Below are positions 28,549-39,862 of a DNA stretch of 64,000 nucleotides, one piece after another. Source of the DNA: Kitasatospora sp. NA04385 (GTDB lineage: Bacteria > Actinomycetota > Actinomycetes > Streptomycetales > Streptomycetaceae); the NCBI RefSeq assembly GCF_013364235.1, contig NZ_CP054919.1, positions 2,469,345 to 2,533,344 on the forward strand. The letters are read 5' to 3'. Made by a program: the position numbers and the translations under genes. Each line of letters starts with the position of its first letter. Position 1 is the stretch's first letter. The notes under the pieces were generated by a model, which worked only from the letters and a program-made list of their open reading frames with translations, made no database searches and was not told the DNA's origin.

Positions 28549-28968
28549 GTGACCACCGCAGGCCCGTCGCCGCGCGCGCGATCGACTCGGCAGCGCACCG
28601 CCGTCTCGGCGGTCCTGGACGAGATTGAGGATTTCCGCAGCGCGCAGGAACTGCACGACATGCTCAAGCACCGGGGCGACTCGGTGGGTCTGACCACCGT
28701 CTACCGCACGCTGCAGTCGCTGGCCGAGGCCGGCGAGGTGGACGTGCTGCGCACCGCCGAGGGCGAGGCGGTCTACCGGCGGTGCAGCAGCGGGCACCAC
28801 CACCACCTGGTGTGCCGGCACTGCGGGGCGACCGTCGAGGTCGAGGGCCCCGCGGTCGAACGCTGGGCCAACGCGGTCGCCGCCGAACACGGATTCAGCG
28901 ACATCGCGCACACCCTGGAGATCTTCGGCACCTGCGGCGACTGCGCCGCCAAGCAGCAGACGGAGTAG
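28549..28968 (+). CDS. zur: Zinc uptake regulator, Fur family
   Basis: 139 aa. The winged helix reads RQRTAVSAVLDEIEDFRSAQ, then LKHRGDSVGLTTVYRTLQSL. The dimerisation/metal region is SSGHHHHLVCRHCGATVEVE, with CxxC pairs CRHC and CGDC for the structural zinc. The GTG at 28549 is chosen because a perfect AGGAGG lies 7 nt upstream. In ATG 28510, which overlaps the znuB stop, the same frame would add 13 residues. It represses the znu operon through the Zur boxes, closing a feedback loop. Confidence 0.95.
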   Translation: MTTAGPSPRARSTRQRTAVSAVLDEIEDFRSAQELHDMLKHRGDSVGLTTVYRTLQSLAEAGEVDVLRTAEGEAVYRRCSSGHHHHLVCRHCGATVEVEGPAVERWANAVAAEHGFSDIAHTLEIFGTCGDCAAKQQTE

Positions 28969-29009
28969 CCGCCCGGCGGCCGGACGGCGGAACCCGGCCC
29001 CGGCAACGG

Positions 29010-29047
29010 CGAGGGCCCGAATCGGAACAGTCCGATCCGGGCCCTCG
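29010..29047. terminator. Bidirectional terminator between zur and uppS
   Basis: Stem of 10 bp (CGAGGGCCCG/CGGGCCCTCG), one mismatch, then 6 bp (ATCGGA/TCCGAT) with an ACAG loop, between convergent genes. Confidence 0.8.
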
Positions 29048-29122
29048 GCGTAGCCCCGAGCAGGGCCAGGGCCAGGCCCCGCCGTGGCCGGGGCTACGGC
29101 CCAGGCCACGGCCGCGCCGCGG

Positions 29123-29950
29123 TCAGCGCTGGGGCGGGAGCTCGGCGGCGACGTCGTTGGGCAGCGCCCCGCCGAAACGGCGGTCGCGGCGGGCGTACTG
29201 CTCGCAGGCGCGCCACAGGTCGCGACGGTCGAAGTCCGGCCAGAGCACGTCCTGGAAGACCAGCTCGGCGTAGGCGGACTGCCAGGCGAGGAAGTTGGAG
29301 GTGCGCTGCTCGCCGCTGGGGCGCAGGAACAGGTCGACGTCCGGCATGTCCGGGTAGTACAGGTACTTGGCGAACAGCTTCTCGTTGACCTTCTCCGGGT
29401 TGAGCTTCCCGGCGGCGACGTCGCGGGCGATGGCCAGCGCGGCGTCGGCGATCTCGGCCCGGCCGCCGTAGTTGAGGCAGAAGTACAGCGTCATCGCGTC
29501 GTTGCCCTTGGTCTGCTCCTGGGCGACCTGGAGCTCCTGGACCACGCTCTTCCACATCCGCGGCATCCGGCCGGCCCAGCGGATCCGGATGCCCATGGCG
29601 TCCATCTCGTCGCGGCGGCGGCGGATCACGTCCCGGTTGAAGTTCATCAGGAACTTCACCTCGTCCGGGGAGCGCTTCCAGTTCTCGGTGGAGAAGGCGT
29701 ACAGCGAGAGGTTCTTGACCCCGACCTCCAGGCAGCCGCGCAGCACGTCGAGGACGACGCCCTCGCCGACCCGGTGGCCCTCGGTGCGGGGCAGGCCGCG
29801 CTCCTTGGCCCAGCGTCCGTTGCCGTCCATGACCACCGCGACGTGGTTGGGGACCAGCTCGCCCGGGATCTTCGGCGGCTTGGCGCCGCTCGGGTGCGGG
29901 GCCGGAGCCTCGTACGTCCGCTTGCTGCCGAACAGCCGTCGCGCGACCAT
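29123..29950 (-). CDS. uppS: Isoprenyl transferase (undecaprenyl diphosphate synthase family)
   Basis: 275-aa cis-prenyltransferase making the polyprenyl lipid carrier for cell-wall synthesis. Family blocks: [20 protein letters not shown] near residue 35 (catalytic Asp and Gly-Asn-Gly), [24 protein letters not shown], and the C-terminal [20 protein letters not shown] followed by YAEL. The ATG at 29950 is preferred over an upstream extension because of a GAAGTGAG ribosome site and family length. It starts 2 nt after the recO stop. Confidence 0.96.
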   Translation of the reverse strand: MVARRLFGSKRTYEAPAPHPSGAKPPKIPGELVPNHVAVVMDGNGRWAKERGLPRTEGHRVGEGVVLDVLRGCLEVGVKNLSLYAFSTENWKRSPDEVKFLMNFNRDVIRRRRDEMDAMGIRIRWAGRMPRMWKSVVQELQVAQEQTKGNDAMTLYFCLNYGGRAEIADAALAIARDVAAGKLNPEKVNEKLFAKYLYYPDMPDVDLFLRPSGEQRTSNFLAWQSAYAELVFQDVLWPDFDRRDLWRACEQYARRDRRFGGALPNDVAAELPPQR

Positions 29951-29952
29951 GC

Positions 29953-30699
29953 TCACTTCTCCACGTATCTCATCGAGCGGATGCCCCGCTCCAGGTGCCA
30001 CTGCAGGTAGGCGGCCACCAGCCCGCTGCCCTCGCGCCAGTACCGCGGCTCGCAGCCGTCGGCGGTCTGCCAGTCTCCGGAGAGCAGCGCGCCGAGCAGT
30101 ACCAGTGTCTCAGGGGAGGGTACGGCACTTCCGGGCACCCGGCAGTCGCCGCACAGCACGCCGCCGGCCTGGAGCGAGAAGAAGCGGTTGGGGCCGGGCA
30201 GGCCGCAGCGGGCGCAGTCGGTGAAGCTCGCGCCGTAGCCGTTGACGGCGAGCGAGCGCAGCAGGAAGGCGTCCAGCACCAGGTGCGACTGGTGGGTGCC
30301 GGCGGCCAGCGTGCGCAGGGCTCCGACCAGCAGCAGGTACTGCTGGACGGCGGGCTGGCCCTCGTTCTCGGCGAAGCGCTCGGCGGTCTCCAGCATCGCG
30401 GTGCCCGCCGTGTAGCGGGCGTAGTCGTCGACGATCCGGGCGCCGTAGGGGGCGATGGTCTCCACCTGGGTGCACAGCGGCAGGGTGCGGCCGACCAGGT
30501 CGCTGCCGCGGCTGAAGAACTGGATGTCGACGTGCGAGAAGGGTTCGAGCCGGGCCCCGAACTTCGACTTGGTCCGGCGCACCCCCCGGGCCACCGCGCG
30601 CACCTGGCCGTGCTGGCGGGTGAGGAAGGTGATGATCCGGTCGGCCTCGCCGAGCTTCTGGGTGCGCAGCACGATGCCGTCGTCGCGGAAGAGACTCAT
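29953..30699 (-). CDS. recO: DNA repair protein RecO
   Basis: 248 aa; RecFOR-pathway protein that helps load RecA on SSB-coated DNA. The N-terminal OB fold reads [20 protein letters not shown], then [20 protein letters not shown]; a helical domain follows and a Cys4 zinc element (CARCG, later CGDC) sits near residues 160-185. ATG 30699 is the family start; ATG 30711 is in frame four codons upstream but overlaps the likely -10 GACAAT. uppS follows at 2 nt. Confidence 0.95.
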   Translation of the reverse strand: MSLFRDDGIVLRTQKLGEADRIITFLTRQHGQVRAVARGVRRTKSKFGARLEPFSHVDIQFFSRGSDLVGRTLPLCTQVETIAPYGARIVDDYARYTAGTAMLETAERFAENEGQPAVQQYLLLVGALRTLAAGTHQSHLVLDAFLLRSLAVNGYGASFTDCARCGLPGPNRFFSLQAGGVLCGDCRVPGSAVPSPETLVLLGALLSGDWQTADGCEPRYWREGSGLVAAYLQWHLERGIRSMRYVEK

Positions 30700-30947
30700 G
30701 GTGGAACCCATTGTCCCGCACCCCGCCGACAGCCCGGCCGGACGAGGGAGGTGGCGGCGCGCAGCCGTGAACCCGCACCGGGGTTGTGGGGGCTTTCACC
30801 CGTGCGGTGCGGGACACGGCGGGCCCGGGAGGGGGGAGTTTCGGGCCCGGCTCATGGGTGGTGCGGTGGTGCGGAGGTGCAGAAGGCGGAGAACGGGGGA
30901 CGGGGAGCAGCGGGAAGGGGGAAGGAGCGTGGCGGGAGCGGGTCGGG

Positions 30948-31613
30948 TCAGTGCGGGGCGCGGGTGGCCGCCTCCAGCAGCAGGCCGACCTGCTGGTCGG
31001 TGAGGCGCAGGCAGCGGCCGACCACGGCGAGCACGGCCCGCTCCTGCGGGAGGTAGCGGCCGTCGGCGAGGGCGATCACCGCGCCGAGGGTGAGCAGTCG
31101 TTCGCGGCCCTGCACGGCGAGGTGCGGGGCGAGCGGTTCGAGCGCGGCGTGCAGTTCGACGGCGAGCCCGCCGCCCTCGGCGTCCACGTCGATCGGTTCG
31201 CCGCCGCCGTGCCCGGAGAGCGCGGCCAGCGCGGCCAGCACCTGGGCCTCGCCGCAGTCGTCGAACCCGGCTTCCCTGATCACCGCGCAGGCCGCCTCGC
31301 GCCCGCCGCGCCCAGCGGTGCCGCCGGCCGCGAGCGCGGCCAGGGCGATGGTGTACTGGGCGTCGCGGAGCATCGCGCCGAGCCGGACCGAGGTCAACTG
31401 GTCCAGGGCGTCGACCCCGTAGCGGCCGCGGCAGGACGTGCACTGGACGCTGCGGACCACGCCGCCGAGCGGCAGGACCGGCGTCCCGAGCAACCGCAGC
31501 CACCGCCGGCCGTGTTGCCGGCGGTAGTTGCGGTCTCCACCACAGCCCGGGCAGAAGAATTCACCGAGGACATCCGTCCGCCACCGAGGGCGAACACCCC
31601 ACAACCCTGTCAC
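30948..31613 (-). CDS. TerB-like (tellurite-resistance family) protein with N-terminal zinc ribbon
   Basis: 221 aa. N-terminal zinc-ribbon: FFCPGCGGDRNYRR then VQCTSCRGRYG (two CxxC pairs, about residues 20-65). The C-terminal helical domain resembles TerB, with GAVIALADGRYLPQERAVLAVVGRCL and an acidic metal-binding look. The biochemical role of TerB domains is unsettled (metal or stress sensing). The GTG at 31613 has GGGGAG upstream. Confidence 0.75.
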   Translation of the reverse strand: MTGLWGVRPRWRTDVLGEFFCPGCGGDRNYRRQHGRRWLRLLGTPVLPLGGVVRSVQCTSCRGRYGVDALDQLTSVRLGAMLRDAQYTIALAALAAGGTAGRGGREAACAVIREAGFDDCGEAQVLAALAALSGHGGGEPIDVDAEGGGLAVELHAALEPLAPHLAVQGRERLLTLGAVIALADGRYLPQERAVLAVVGRCLRLTDQQVGLLLEAATRAPH

Positions 31614-31860
31614 GGCGCCACTCCCCAGACATGGCAGGCGGCCTGCACATCAATGGGCAGGTCACGCGTCCGGACGCCGGAGTCGTCCCACCGACCCCGG
31701 TTCCGGTCCGACGATGTTGCCACGGTTACCGGCTCGTGTCAGCACCCTGAACGGGTGCCGAGGGGAAAATTTGTGACCGGGACCACATGTGACCGCCGAC
31801 ACTCCCCGAACGCCCGCACCGCGAGCCGGATATCTCCTGATGATCCGTCAATGCCCGCTC

Positions 31861-31916
31861 GCAGCACGCAAGGAGCAGCGCGCGAGAAGCAGCACCCAAG
31901 GAGCAGCACGCGAGAA
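31861..31916. repeat. Two tandem 28-nt direct repeats
   Basis: Units at 31861-31888 and 31889-31916 differ at two positions. Each begins GCAGCAC and contains CAAGGAGCAGC. No known element type. Confidence 0.7.
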
Positions 31917-31957
31917 GCGGAAGAGGCGGGAAGGACCCGCGCGGGCCGGGAACGCGA

Positions 31958-31984
31958 AGGGGACCCGCCGGTGGCGGGCCCCCT
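31958..31984 (-). terminator. Terminator downstream of leuA
   Basis: AGGGG + CCCGCC paired with GGCGGG + CCCCT across one A/C mismatch, GGT loop, 28 nt beyond the leuA stop. Confidence 0.6.
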
Positions 31985-32011
31985 CGGAGCGCACGGGCGG
32001 GCGCGGCGGCG

Positions 32012-34427
<2,416 letters not shown>

Positions 34428-34432
34428 CCGGA

Positions 34433-34464
34433 CGCCCGGGCACCACCGGACCGGCCCCCGGGCG
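34433..34464 (+). terminator. Hairpin downstream of the emfourin-like gene
   Basis: CGCCCGGG (34433-34440) pairs with CCCGGGCG (34457-34464), starting 6 nt after the stop. Confidence 0.45.
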
Positions 34465-34537
34465 CCCGGCCACCCCCCGGGCACCACCCACGACACCGCC
34501 CGTGGCACCGTCAACGCGCCGACGCGGCAGGGGCCGT

Positions 34538-35251
34538 TCAGATCCAGCCGTCCAGCGAGGCCAGGAAGCCCGCCGGGTCGTCGCGGTGGATGCAGTGCCC
34601 GGCGCCGGGCACGGTGCGCACCTCGAAGCCGCGGCGGCGCAGCTCGGCGGCGTCCCGCTCCGGCACCAGGCCGCTCGGGTCGGCGAGCTGGACCAGCGAG
34701 GGGACGACCGGGGCGCGCGGCAGCAGGGAGAGCTCCGGGTGCTCCCACAGGCCGAGCGCGGTGTCGGTGTCCCAGAGCGCGAGGGCGGCGAGTTCGGCGT
34801 CCACGTCCTCGGCGGCCCGGTCGGGGTGCAGGCCGGTGATGAAGTCCCTGGTGCCGAAGCGCTTGAAGTCGACGAACGGCTCGGGGCCCATCCCGGGGCG
34901 GTCGTAGACGAACGCGGGGTCGCTGTAGACCGCCCGGGCGGGCTTCAGCCGCTCGACGGCCAGGTGGAGCGCCAGCGCGCCCATCGAGTGGCCGATCGCC
35001 AGGTCCGCACCGGCGGGCAGGGTGTCGACCAGGTCCTCGGCGAACAGCTCCGGCCCGTACCGCTCGGCCGGGGTCGCGCCGGTGCCGCGCGGGGAGGCGC
35101 CGTGGCCGCGCAGGTCGACGGCGACCACCCGGTAGCCGCGCTCGGCGAGCGCGGGGCCGATCACCCGCCAGGTGCGGTGGTCGGCCTGGATGCCGTGGAC
35201 CAGCAGCGCGGTGCGCCCGCCCGTGCCCCACTCGTGGGTGTGCAGTTCCAT
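34538..35251 (-). CDS. Alpha/beta hydrolase
   Basis: 237 aa. LLVHGIQADHRTWRVIGPAL (oxyanion HG), VVAVDLRGHGASPRG, nucleophile elbow AIGHSMGALAL (Ser near residue 90), a late acid in QLADPSGLVPERD and catalytic His in GAGHCIHRDDP. Cytoplasmic, substrate unknown. It starts 31 nt after the era stop, and probably shares its transcript. Confidence 0.9.
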   Translation of the reverse strand: MELHTHEWGTGGRTALLVHGIQADHRTWRVIGPALAERGYRVVAVDLRGHGASPRGTGATPAERYGPELFAEDLVDTLPAGADLAIGHSMGALALHLAVERLKPARAVYSDPAFVYDRPGMGPEPFVDFKRFGTRDFITGLHPDRAAEDVDAELAALALWDTDTALGLWEHPELSLLPRAPVVPSLVQLADPSGLVPERDAAELRRRGFEVRTVPGAGHCIHRDDPAGFLASLDGWI

Positions 35252-35282
35252 CCCGGCCGACCCCTCCCGATGCGACGTGCCG

Positions 35283-36212
35283 TCAGAAGCCGAGCTTACG
35301 CAGCTGCTTGGGGTCGCGCTGCCAGTCCTTGGCCACCTTGACGTGCAGGTCCAGGTAGACCGGGGTGCCCAGGAGCGCCTCGATCTGCTTGCGGGCGGTG
35401 GTGCCGACGTGCTTGAGGCGGGCGCCCTTGGCGCCGATCACGATGGCCTTCTGGCTCTGCCGCTCGATGTACACGTTGGCGTGGATGTCCAGCAGCGGCC
35501 GGTCGGCGGGACGGCCCTCGCGCGGGATCATCTCCTCGACCACCACGGCCAGCGAGTGCGGCAGTTCGTCGCGCACGCCCTCCAGCGCGGCCTCCCGGAT
35601 CAGCTCGGCGACCATGGTCTGCTCGGGCTCGTCGGTGAGGTCGCCGTCCGGGTACAGCGGCACGCCCTCGGGCATGAGCTTGGCCAGCAGCTCGCCGACC
35701 AGCTCGACCTGCTGGTCGCCCACGGCGGAGACCGGGATGATCTCGGCCCACTCGATGCCGAGTTCGGCACCCAGCTGCTGGACGGCGATCAGCTGCTCGG
35801 CGAGCCGCTTGGAGTCGACCAGGTCGGTCTTGGTGACGATCGCGACCTTCGGCGTCTTGCGGATCTCGGCGAGCTCCTTGGCGATGAACTTGTCGCCGGG
35901 GCCGAGCTTCTGGTCGGCGGGCACGCAGAAGCCGATCACGTCGACCTCGGCCCAGGTGCTGCGGACCAGGTCGTTGAGCCGCTCGCCGAGCAGGGTGCGG
36001 GGCTTGTGCAGCCCGGGGGTGTCGACCAGTACGAGCTGGGAGTCGGGGCGGTGCACGATGCCGCGCACGGTGTGCCGGGTGGTCTGCGGACGGTCGGAGG
36101 TGATCGCGACCTTCGTCCCGACCAGGGCGTTGGTCAGGGTCGACTTGCCCGCGTTGGGACGGCCGACGAAACACGCGAACCCGGAGCGGTACGGGGAGGA
36201 AGGGGCATTCAT
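35283..36212 (-). CDS. era: GTPase Era
   Basis: 309 aa from ATG 36212. Ribosome-assembly GTPase with G1 GRPNAGKST, G3 DTPGL, G4 TKTD and the C-terminal KH domain (IVIGAKGARLKHVGTTARKQ). An in-frame ATG at 36221 would add three residues, but 36212 lies exactly 7 nt after a -10-like GACAAT, which predicts a leaderless transcript starting there. No ribosome site precedes either. Confidence 0.95.
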   Translation of the reverse strand: MNAPSSPYRSGFACFVGRPNAGKSTLTNALVGTKVAITSDRPQTTRHTVRGIVHRPDSQLVLVDTPGLHKPRTLLGERLNDLVRSTWAEVDVIGFCVPADQKLGPGDKFIAKELAEIRKTPKVAIVTKTDLVDSKRLAEQLIAVQQLGAELGIEWAEIIPVSAVGDQQVELVGELLAKLMPEGVPLYPDGDLTDEPEQTMVAELIREAALEGVRDELPHSLAVVVEEMIPREGRPADRPLLDIHANVYIERQSQKAIVIGAKGARLKHVGTTARKQIEALLGTPVYLDLHVKVAKDWQRDPKQLRKLGF

Positions 36213-36323
36213 GGCACCCATTGTCGCCGATCCGCGGCGCCGTCCCGGTCACCGGGCACCCGGCCGGTCCCCCGGACGTCCGGTCGGACGTCCGGTCGGC
36301 CCCGGGCGTCCGGCCGCGGGGGC

Positions 36324-36485
36324 TCAGTCGGCCTTCTTCTTCCCGCCCCCGGTGATCGCGCCGACCAGGACCAGTGCCAGCAGGGTCAGGGTGCCGGCCA
36401 GCCACCACGGGGAGCCGGTCTCGTGCCAGCGTCCGAAGCCCATGACGCAGAGGATCAGTCCGCAGAAGAACGCCGCGACGCCCAT
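36324..36485 (-). CDS. Small membrane protein
   Basis: 53 aa with two hydrophobic segments (GVAAFFCGLILCVMGFGR and WWLAGTLTLLALVLVGAI) and a Lys-rich end (GGGKKKAD). The ATG at 36485 is chosen because GGGAGGGG lies directly upstream. Located between a cytidine-deaminase-like gene and era. Function unknown. Confidence 0.75.
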   Translation of the reverse strand: MGVAAFFCGLILCVMGFGRWHETGSPWWLAGTLTLLALVLVGAITGGGKKKAD

Positions 36486-36648
36486 GTCCCCTCCCCCGCC
36501 GGAACCGGCCCCGGCCGATGCGATTATCGCACCCAGGGGATCCAGAGGGCCGACCGCAGGGGCGGCGGGGCCCCTTCCGGACACCCCGCCCGCCCGGGCC
36601 CCACCCGCTCGGGCCCCGCCCTGCCGCGTCAGCCGCGACGAGCCGCTC

Positions 36649-37002
36649 TCACTCCGCCGCCACGGCCGCCTTCAGCACTCCGTCCGGCCCAGCCAGCAGC
36701 ACCGGCGTCCCGGCCCCGCCCAGGTCCCGCACGGCGGCCAGGTCGTCCGCCGCCGGCGCGTCCGCCTCGGACACCACCGCGGCCGCCTCCAGGCCCTTCG
36801 CCCCGCTCGCCACCGCCATCGCCACCGCCGTCCGCAGCGCGCTCAGCCGCAGCGACTCCAGCGCCACCGTCCCGGCCACGTACGTCCGCCCGGTCTCGTC
36901 ACGGACGGCGGCCCCCTCGGCCACGCCGTTGCGGGCGCGGGCCGAGCGGGCCAGCGTGATGATCTTCTTGTCCTCGGGGTCCAGCTCGGAAATCTCGGTC
37001 AT
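36649..37002 (-). CDS. Cytidine-deaminase-like protein lacking catalytic residues
   Basis: 117 aa. Overall pattern is that of a short cytidine deaminase (DPEDKKIITLARSARARNGV, then GRTYVAGTVALESLRLSALR and TAVAMAVASG). The positions of the zinc/catalytic (C/H)AE motif read SAL and there is no PCxxC motif, so deaminase activity is not expected. A structural or regulatory role is possible. The upstream ATG at 37014 is an alternative start. Confidence 0.75.
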   Translation of the reverse strand: MTEISELDPEDKKIITLARSARARNGVAEGAAVRDETGRTYVAGTVALESLRLSALRTAVAMAVASGAKGLEAAAVVSEADAPAADDLAAVRDLGGAGTPVLLAGPDGVLKAAVAAE

Positions 37003-37109
37003 GGCCCCGAGCATAGTTACCGCCCGCCACCCGCCGGACGCCCCGCCCAAGCCTCGGTCAGCGCCGCTTAGTCAGCGCCACCGGCCCCCGTCGGCTCAGC
37101 GCCACCGGC

Positions 37110-37649
37110 TCAGTGCCCGGTCGGTTTGGGCGGTCCGGGCCGGAGCACCTTCACCAGGGCGGGCGGGCCGTCCGGCAGCGCGTCGTCCTTGGCGTGGCGC
37201 CGCTTCCAGTACGGGTTGTCCTGCGGCAGGTGGCTGCCGACCCTGCCGTACATCCCGAAGGTCAGCACCACGAAGCCGAACACGAAGCTGAAGATGACGT
37301 TGGAGATGTGGAAGGCGAGCCGGTTGGCACTGGAGTCCAGCACCATCAGGCCGACGAAGCCGGCCAGCACGAACAGCACGCCCATGATCATGTTGATGTT
37401 GGAGGCGGTGTTGCCGCCGATCACGGCGCCCAGGATCAGGATCCCGCCGGCCACCAGCGAGAGCACGCTCAGCGCCCCGTTGCTGGACAGGCCGATCACC
37501 TCCTTGCCCGAGGTGTCCAGGAACCCGGGGTGGGTGCCGGTCAGCCCGAGGATGCCGAACACCACCAGGAACAGCCCGCACAGGCCCGCGCCGTAGCGGT
37601 AGACCGTGCCGAGCCGGTGGTCGACCGGGAGTTCGTCGTGCAGTTTCAT
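37110..37649 (-). CDS. DUF4383-type membrane protein
   Basis: 179 aa with four hydrophobic helices (YGAGLCGLFLVVFGILGL, ALSVLSLVAGGILILGAVIG, MIMGVLFVLAGFVGLMVL, VIFSFVFGFVVLTFGMYG) and a cytoplasmic basic tail (YWKRRHAKDD). The motif NTASNINMIMG between helices 2 and 3 fits the DUF4383 family. The start overlaps the preceding gene's stop by one base (TGATG), so the two are coupled. Function unknown. Confidence 0.8.
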   Translation of the reverse strand: MKLHDELPVDHRLGTVYRYGAGLCGLFLVVFGILGLTGTHPGFLDTSGKEVIGLSSNGALSVLSLVAGGILILGAVIGGNTASNINMIMGVLFVLAGFVGLMVLDSSANRLAFHISNVIFSFVFGFVVLTFGMYGRVGSHLPQDNPYWKRRHAKDDALPDGPPALVKVLRPGPPKPTGH

Positions 37650-37888
37650 CAGGTCCTCCCCGCGTGCTCGGTGCGGAGGAACGGCACTTCGTGGAGGTAC
37701 AGCGACCCGCACTGCTGGCAGCAGTGCAGCCCGGTGCCCCAGGCCTCCTCCGGCCTGCTCTCGGCGTCCGAGGCGATCTCGGCGCCGCACATGCCGTGCG
37801 AGGGGTCGGCGGCACGGACCACGTGCCACCTGGCCACCTCGCCGGCCGGCCCGTTCGGGCCGTACTCCGCGCGCAGTAGATGTGCCAT
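37649..37888 (-). CDS. Small zinc-ribbon-like protein
   Basis: 79 aa starting MAHLLRAEYGPNGPAGEVAR. Cys/His residues that could bind zinc: HGMCGAE near residue 30 and LHCCQQCGSLYLH near 58. GGAAGAC precedes the ATG at 37888. Translationally coupled to the DUF4383 gene. Function not recognised. Confidence 0.65.
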   Translation of the reverse strand: MAHLLRAEYGPNGPAGEVARWHVVRAADPSHGMCGAEIASDAESRPEEAWGTGLHCCQQCGSLYLHEVPFLRTEHAGRT

Positions 37889-38011
37889 GTCTTCCACGGT
37901 GCGCACGCCCCAGGCGGCACCGCAAACGGGCCCCGGGCCGTACCGTCCCAACCGGGTCTCCGATCGGGACGGCCCGTCCAGGGGCCCGTCGTCACGCGGG
38001 CGTCCGGGAGC

Positions 38012-39340
38012 CTAGGAGGCGGCTTCCTCCGCCGGTTCCTCGCTCTCCTCCGCGACCCGCACCGGGGTGGCCACCACGGTGCCGATCCGGTTGCGCCGGC
38101 CCGCCGAGCTCTCCGCGGTCAGGCCGATCGCGGCCAGCCCGCTGCCCTCCGGCACCGGCACCTCGCACGAGGAGCCCGGGATCGGCACCCGGCCCAGGCA
38201 CTTGGCCAGCAGCCCGCCGACGGTCTCCACGTCCTCGTCGTCCAGCTCGATCCCGAACAGCTCGCCGAGGTCCTCCACGGTGAGCCGGGCGGTGATCCGG
38301 TACGAGCCGTCCCCGAGGTCCTCGACCGGGGCGATCTCCCGGTCGTACTCGTCGGTGATCTCGCCGACGATCTCCTCCAGGATGTCCTCGATGGTGACCA
38401 GTCCGGCGGTGCCGCCGTACTCGTCGATCACGATCGCGACGTGCGAGCGCATCTGCTGCATCTCGCGCAGCAGGTCCGCGGCCGGCTTGGAGTCGGGGAC
38501 GAACACCGCCGGGCGCATCACCGCGTCGACCTGGTCGGACTCGGCGTCCCGGTTGATGTGGGTGCGGCGCACCAGGTCCTTGAGGTAGACGATGCCGACC
38601 ACGTCGTCCTCGTTGTCGCCGACCACCGGGATGCGCGAGAAGCCGGAGCGCAGCGCCAGCGTCAGCGTCTGGCGGACGGTCTTGTGCCGCTCGATCATCA
38701 CCAGGTCGGTGCGCGGCACCATCACCTCGCGCACGATGGTGTCGCCCAGCTCGAAGACCGAGTGCACCATCCGGCGCTCCTCGTCCTCGATCAGGTCGTC
38801 CTTCTCGGCCAGGTCGACCAGCGCCCGCAGCTCGGCCTCGGAGGCGAATGGGCCCTCCTTGTAGCCCTTGCCGGGCGTCAGCGCGTTGCCCAGCAGGATC
38901 AGCAGCCGCGGGATCGGCCCGAGGATGCGGGCCAGCGGCAGCAGCACGTAGGACGCGGCGGTGACGGTGCTCAGCGGGTGCTGGCGGCCGATCGTGCGCG
39001 GGGAGACCCCGACCGCGACGAAGGACACCAGCACCATCACGCCGAACGCCACCAGCACGGCCTGCCAGGTCTGCTGGAAGCTGCGCACGCACACCACGGT
39101 GACCAGCACCGCGGCGCCCATCTCGCTGGCGACCCGGATCAGCGTCGCCAGGTTGAGGTAGCGGATGCTGTCGGAGGCCAGGGTCAGCAGCCGGTCGGAG
39201 CCGCGCCGCCCGGAGCGGACCGCCTCCTCGGCCCGGAAGCGGGACATCCGGGAGATGCCCGCCTCGGCGCACGCCGCCAGCCAGCCCAGGCCGACCAGCA
39301 GCAGCGCGCCGATCAGGAAGCTCGTACTCTCACCACTCAC
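38012..39340 (-). CDS. CNNM/CorC-type transporter-associated protein with CBS domains
   Basis: 442 aa. N-terminal DUF21 membrane domain with about four helices (residues 5-145), then paired CBS domains (MVPRTDLVMIERHKTVRQTL, SRIPVVGDNEDDVVGIVYLK, IVIDEYGGTAGLVTIEDILE) and a C-terminal CorC_HlyC domain (DGSYRITARLTVEDLGELFG). The family is often annotated as haemolysin and is linked to Mg2+/Co2+ handling. GTG start at 39340, 13 nt after the ybeY stop; part of the phoH-ybeY operon. Confidence 0.93.
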   Translation of the reverse strand: MSGESTSFLIGALLLVGLGWLAACAEAGISRMSRFRAEEAVRSGRRGSDRLLTLASDSIRYLNLATLIRVASEMGAAVLVTVVCVRSFQQTWQAVLVAFGVMVLVSFVAVGVSPRTIGRQHPLSTVTAASYVLLPLARILGPIPRLLILLGNALTPGKGYKEGPFASEAELRALVDLAEKDDLIEDEERRMVHSVFELGDTIVREVMVPRTDLVMIERHKTVRQTLTLALRSGFSRIPVVGDNEDDVVGIVYLKDLVRRTHINRDAESDQVDAVMRPAVFVPDSKPAADLLREMQQMRSHVAIVIDEYGGTAGLVTIEDILEEIVGEITDEYDREIAPVEDLGDGSYRITARLTVEDLGELFGIELDDEDVETVGGLLAKCLGRVPIPGSSCEVPVPEGSGLAAIGLTAESSAGRRNRIGTVVATPVRVAEESEEPAEEAAS

Positions 39341-39353
39341 AGCGGGCCGGCCC

Positions 39354-39848
39354 TCAGTGGACGGTCGGCGCGGGCGACAGGCCGGACAGGCCGCGGCCGG
39401 CCCGCCAGTCGTCCAGGATCCGCTTCTGCAGCGCGAACATCTCGCGCTCCTCGTCGGGCTCCTCGTGGTCGTAGCCGAGCACGTGCAGCACCCCGTGGAC
39501 GGTGAGCAGCTGCAGCTCCTCGTCCATCGAGTGCTTGGTGGGGGCGGCCAGTCCCTGCTGCTGCGCCACCTCGGGGCAGAGCACGATGTCGCCGAGCAGG
39601 CCCTCCGGCAGGTCCTCGCCCTCCTTGCCCGGACGCAGCTCGTCCATCGGGAAGGACATCACGTCGGTCGGTCCTGGCAGGTCCATCCACTGGACGTGCA
39701 GCTCCGCCATCGACTCGCTGTCGTAGAGGATCACGGAGAGCTCGGACTGCGGATGGATCCGCATCTTGTCGAGGGCGTAGCGGGCGACGTCGAGGATGGA
39801 CTCCTCGTCGATGTCCCACCCGGACTCGTTGGCGATGTCGATCGACAT
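39354..39848 (-). CDS. ybeY: Endoribonuclease YbeY (rRNA maturation factor)
   Basis: 164 aa. Metal-binding [20 protein letters not shown] matches the family HGxLHLxGYDH signature; upstream [10 protein letters not shown] is the other conserved block. Involved in 16S rRNA 3'-end maturation and ribosome quality control. Lies 14 nt after phoH. Confidence 0.96.
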   Translation of the reverse strand: MSIDIANESGWDIDEESILDVARYALDKMRIHPQSELSVILYDSESMAELHVQWMDLPGPTDVMSFPMDELRPGKEGEDLPEGLLGDIVLCPEVAQQQGLAAPTKHSMDEELQLLTVHGVLHVLGYDHEEPDEEREMFALQKRILDDWRAGRGLSGLSPAPTVH

Positions 39849-39862
39849 GGAGGGCTCAGTAC

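Larger units (their letters stand above)
31614..32011. other. Intergenic region between the TerB-like gene and leuA
   Basis: About 400 nt. Holds a CRP-like TGTGACCGGGACCACA (31772-31787) about 160 nt upstream of the TerB-like gene, two tandem 28-nt repeats (31861-31916) and the leuA terminator (31958-31984). No gene recognised. Confidence 0.5.

Noticed and set aside
31861-31916. Possible CRISPR repeats
   Set aside because: The two 28-nt units are directly adjacent with no spacer and no cas genes are present.
36219-36221. ATG 36221 as era start
   Set aside because: It overlaps the -10-like GACAAT; ATG 36212 is 7 nt downstream of it and gives the same conserved protein.
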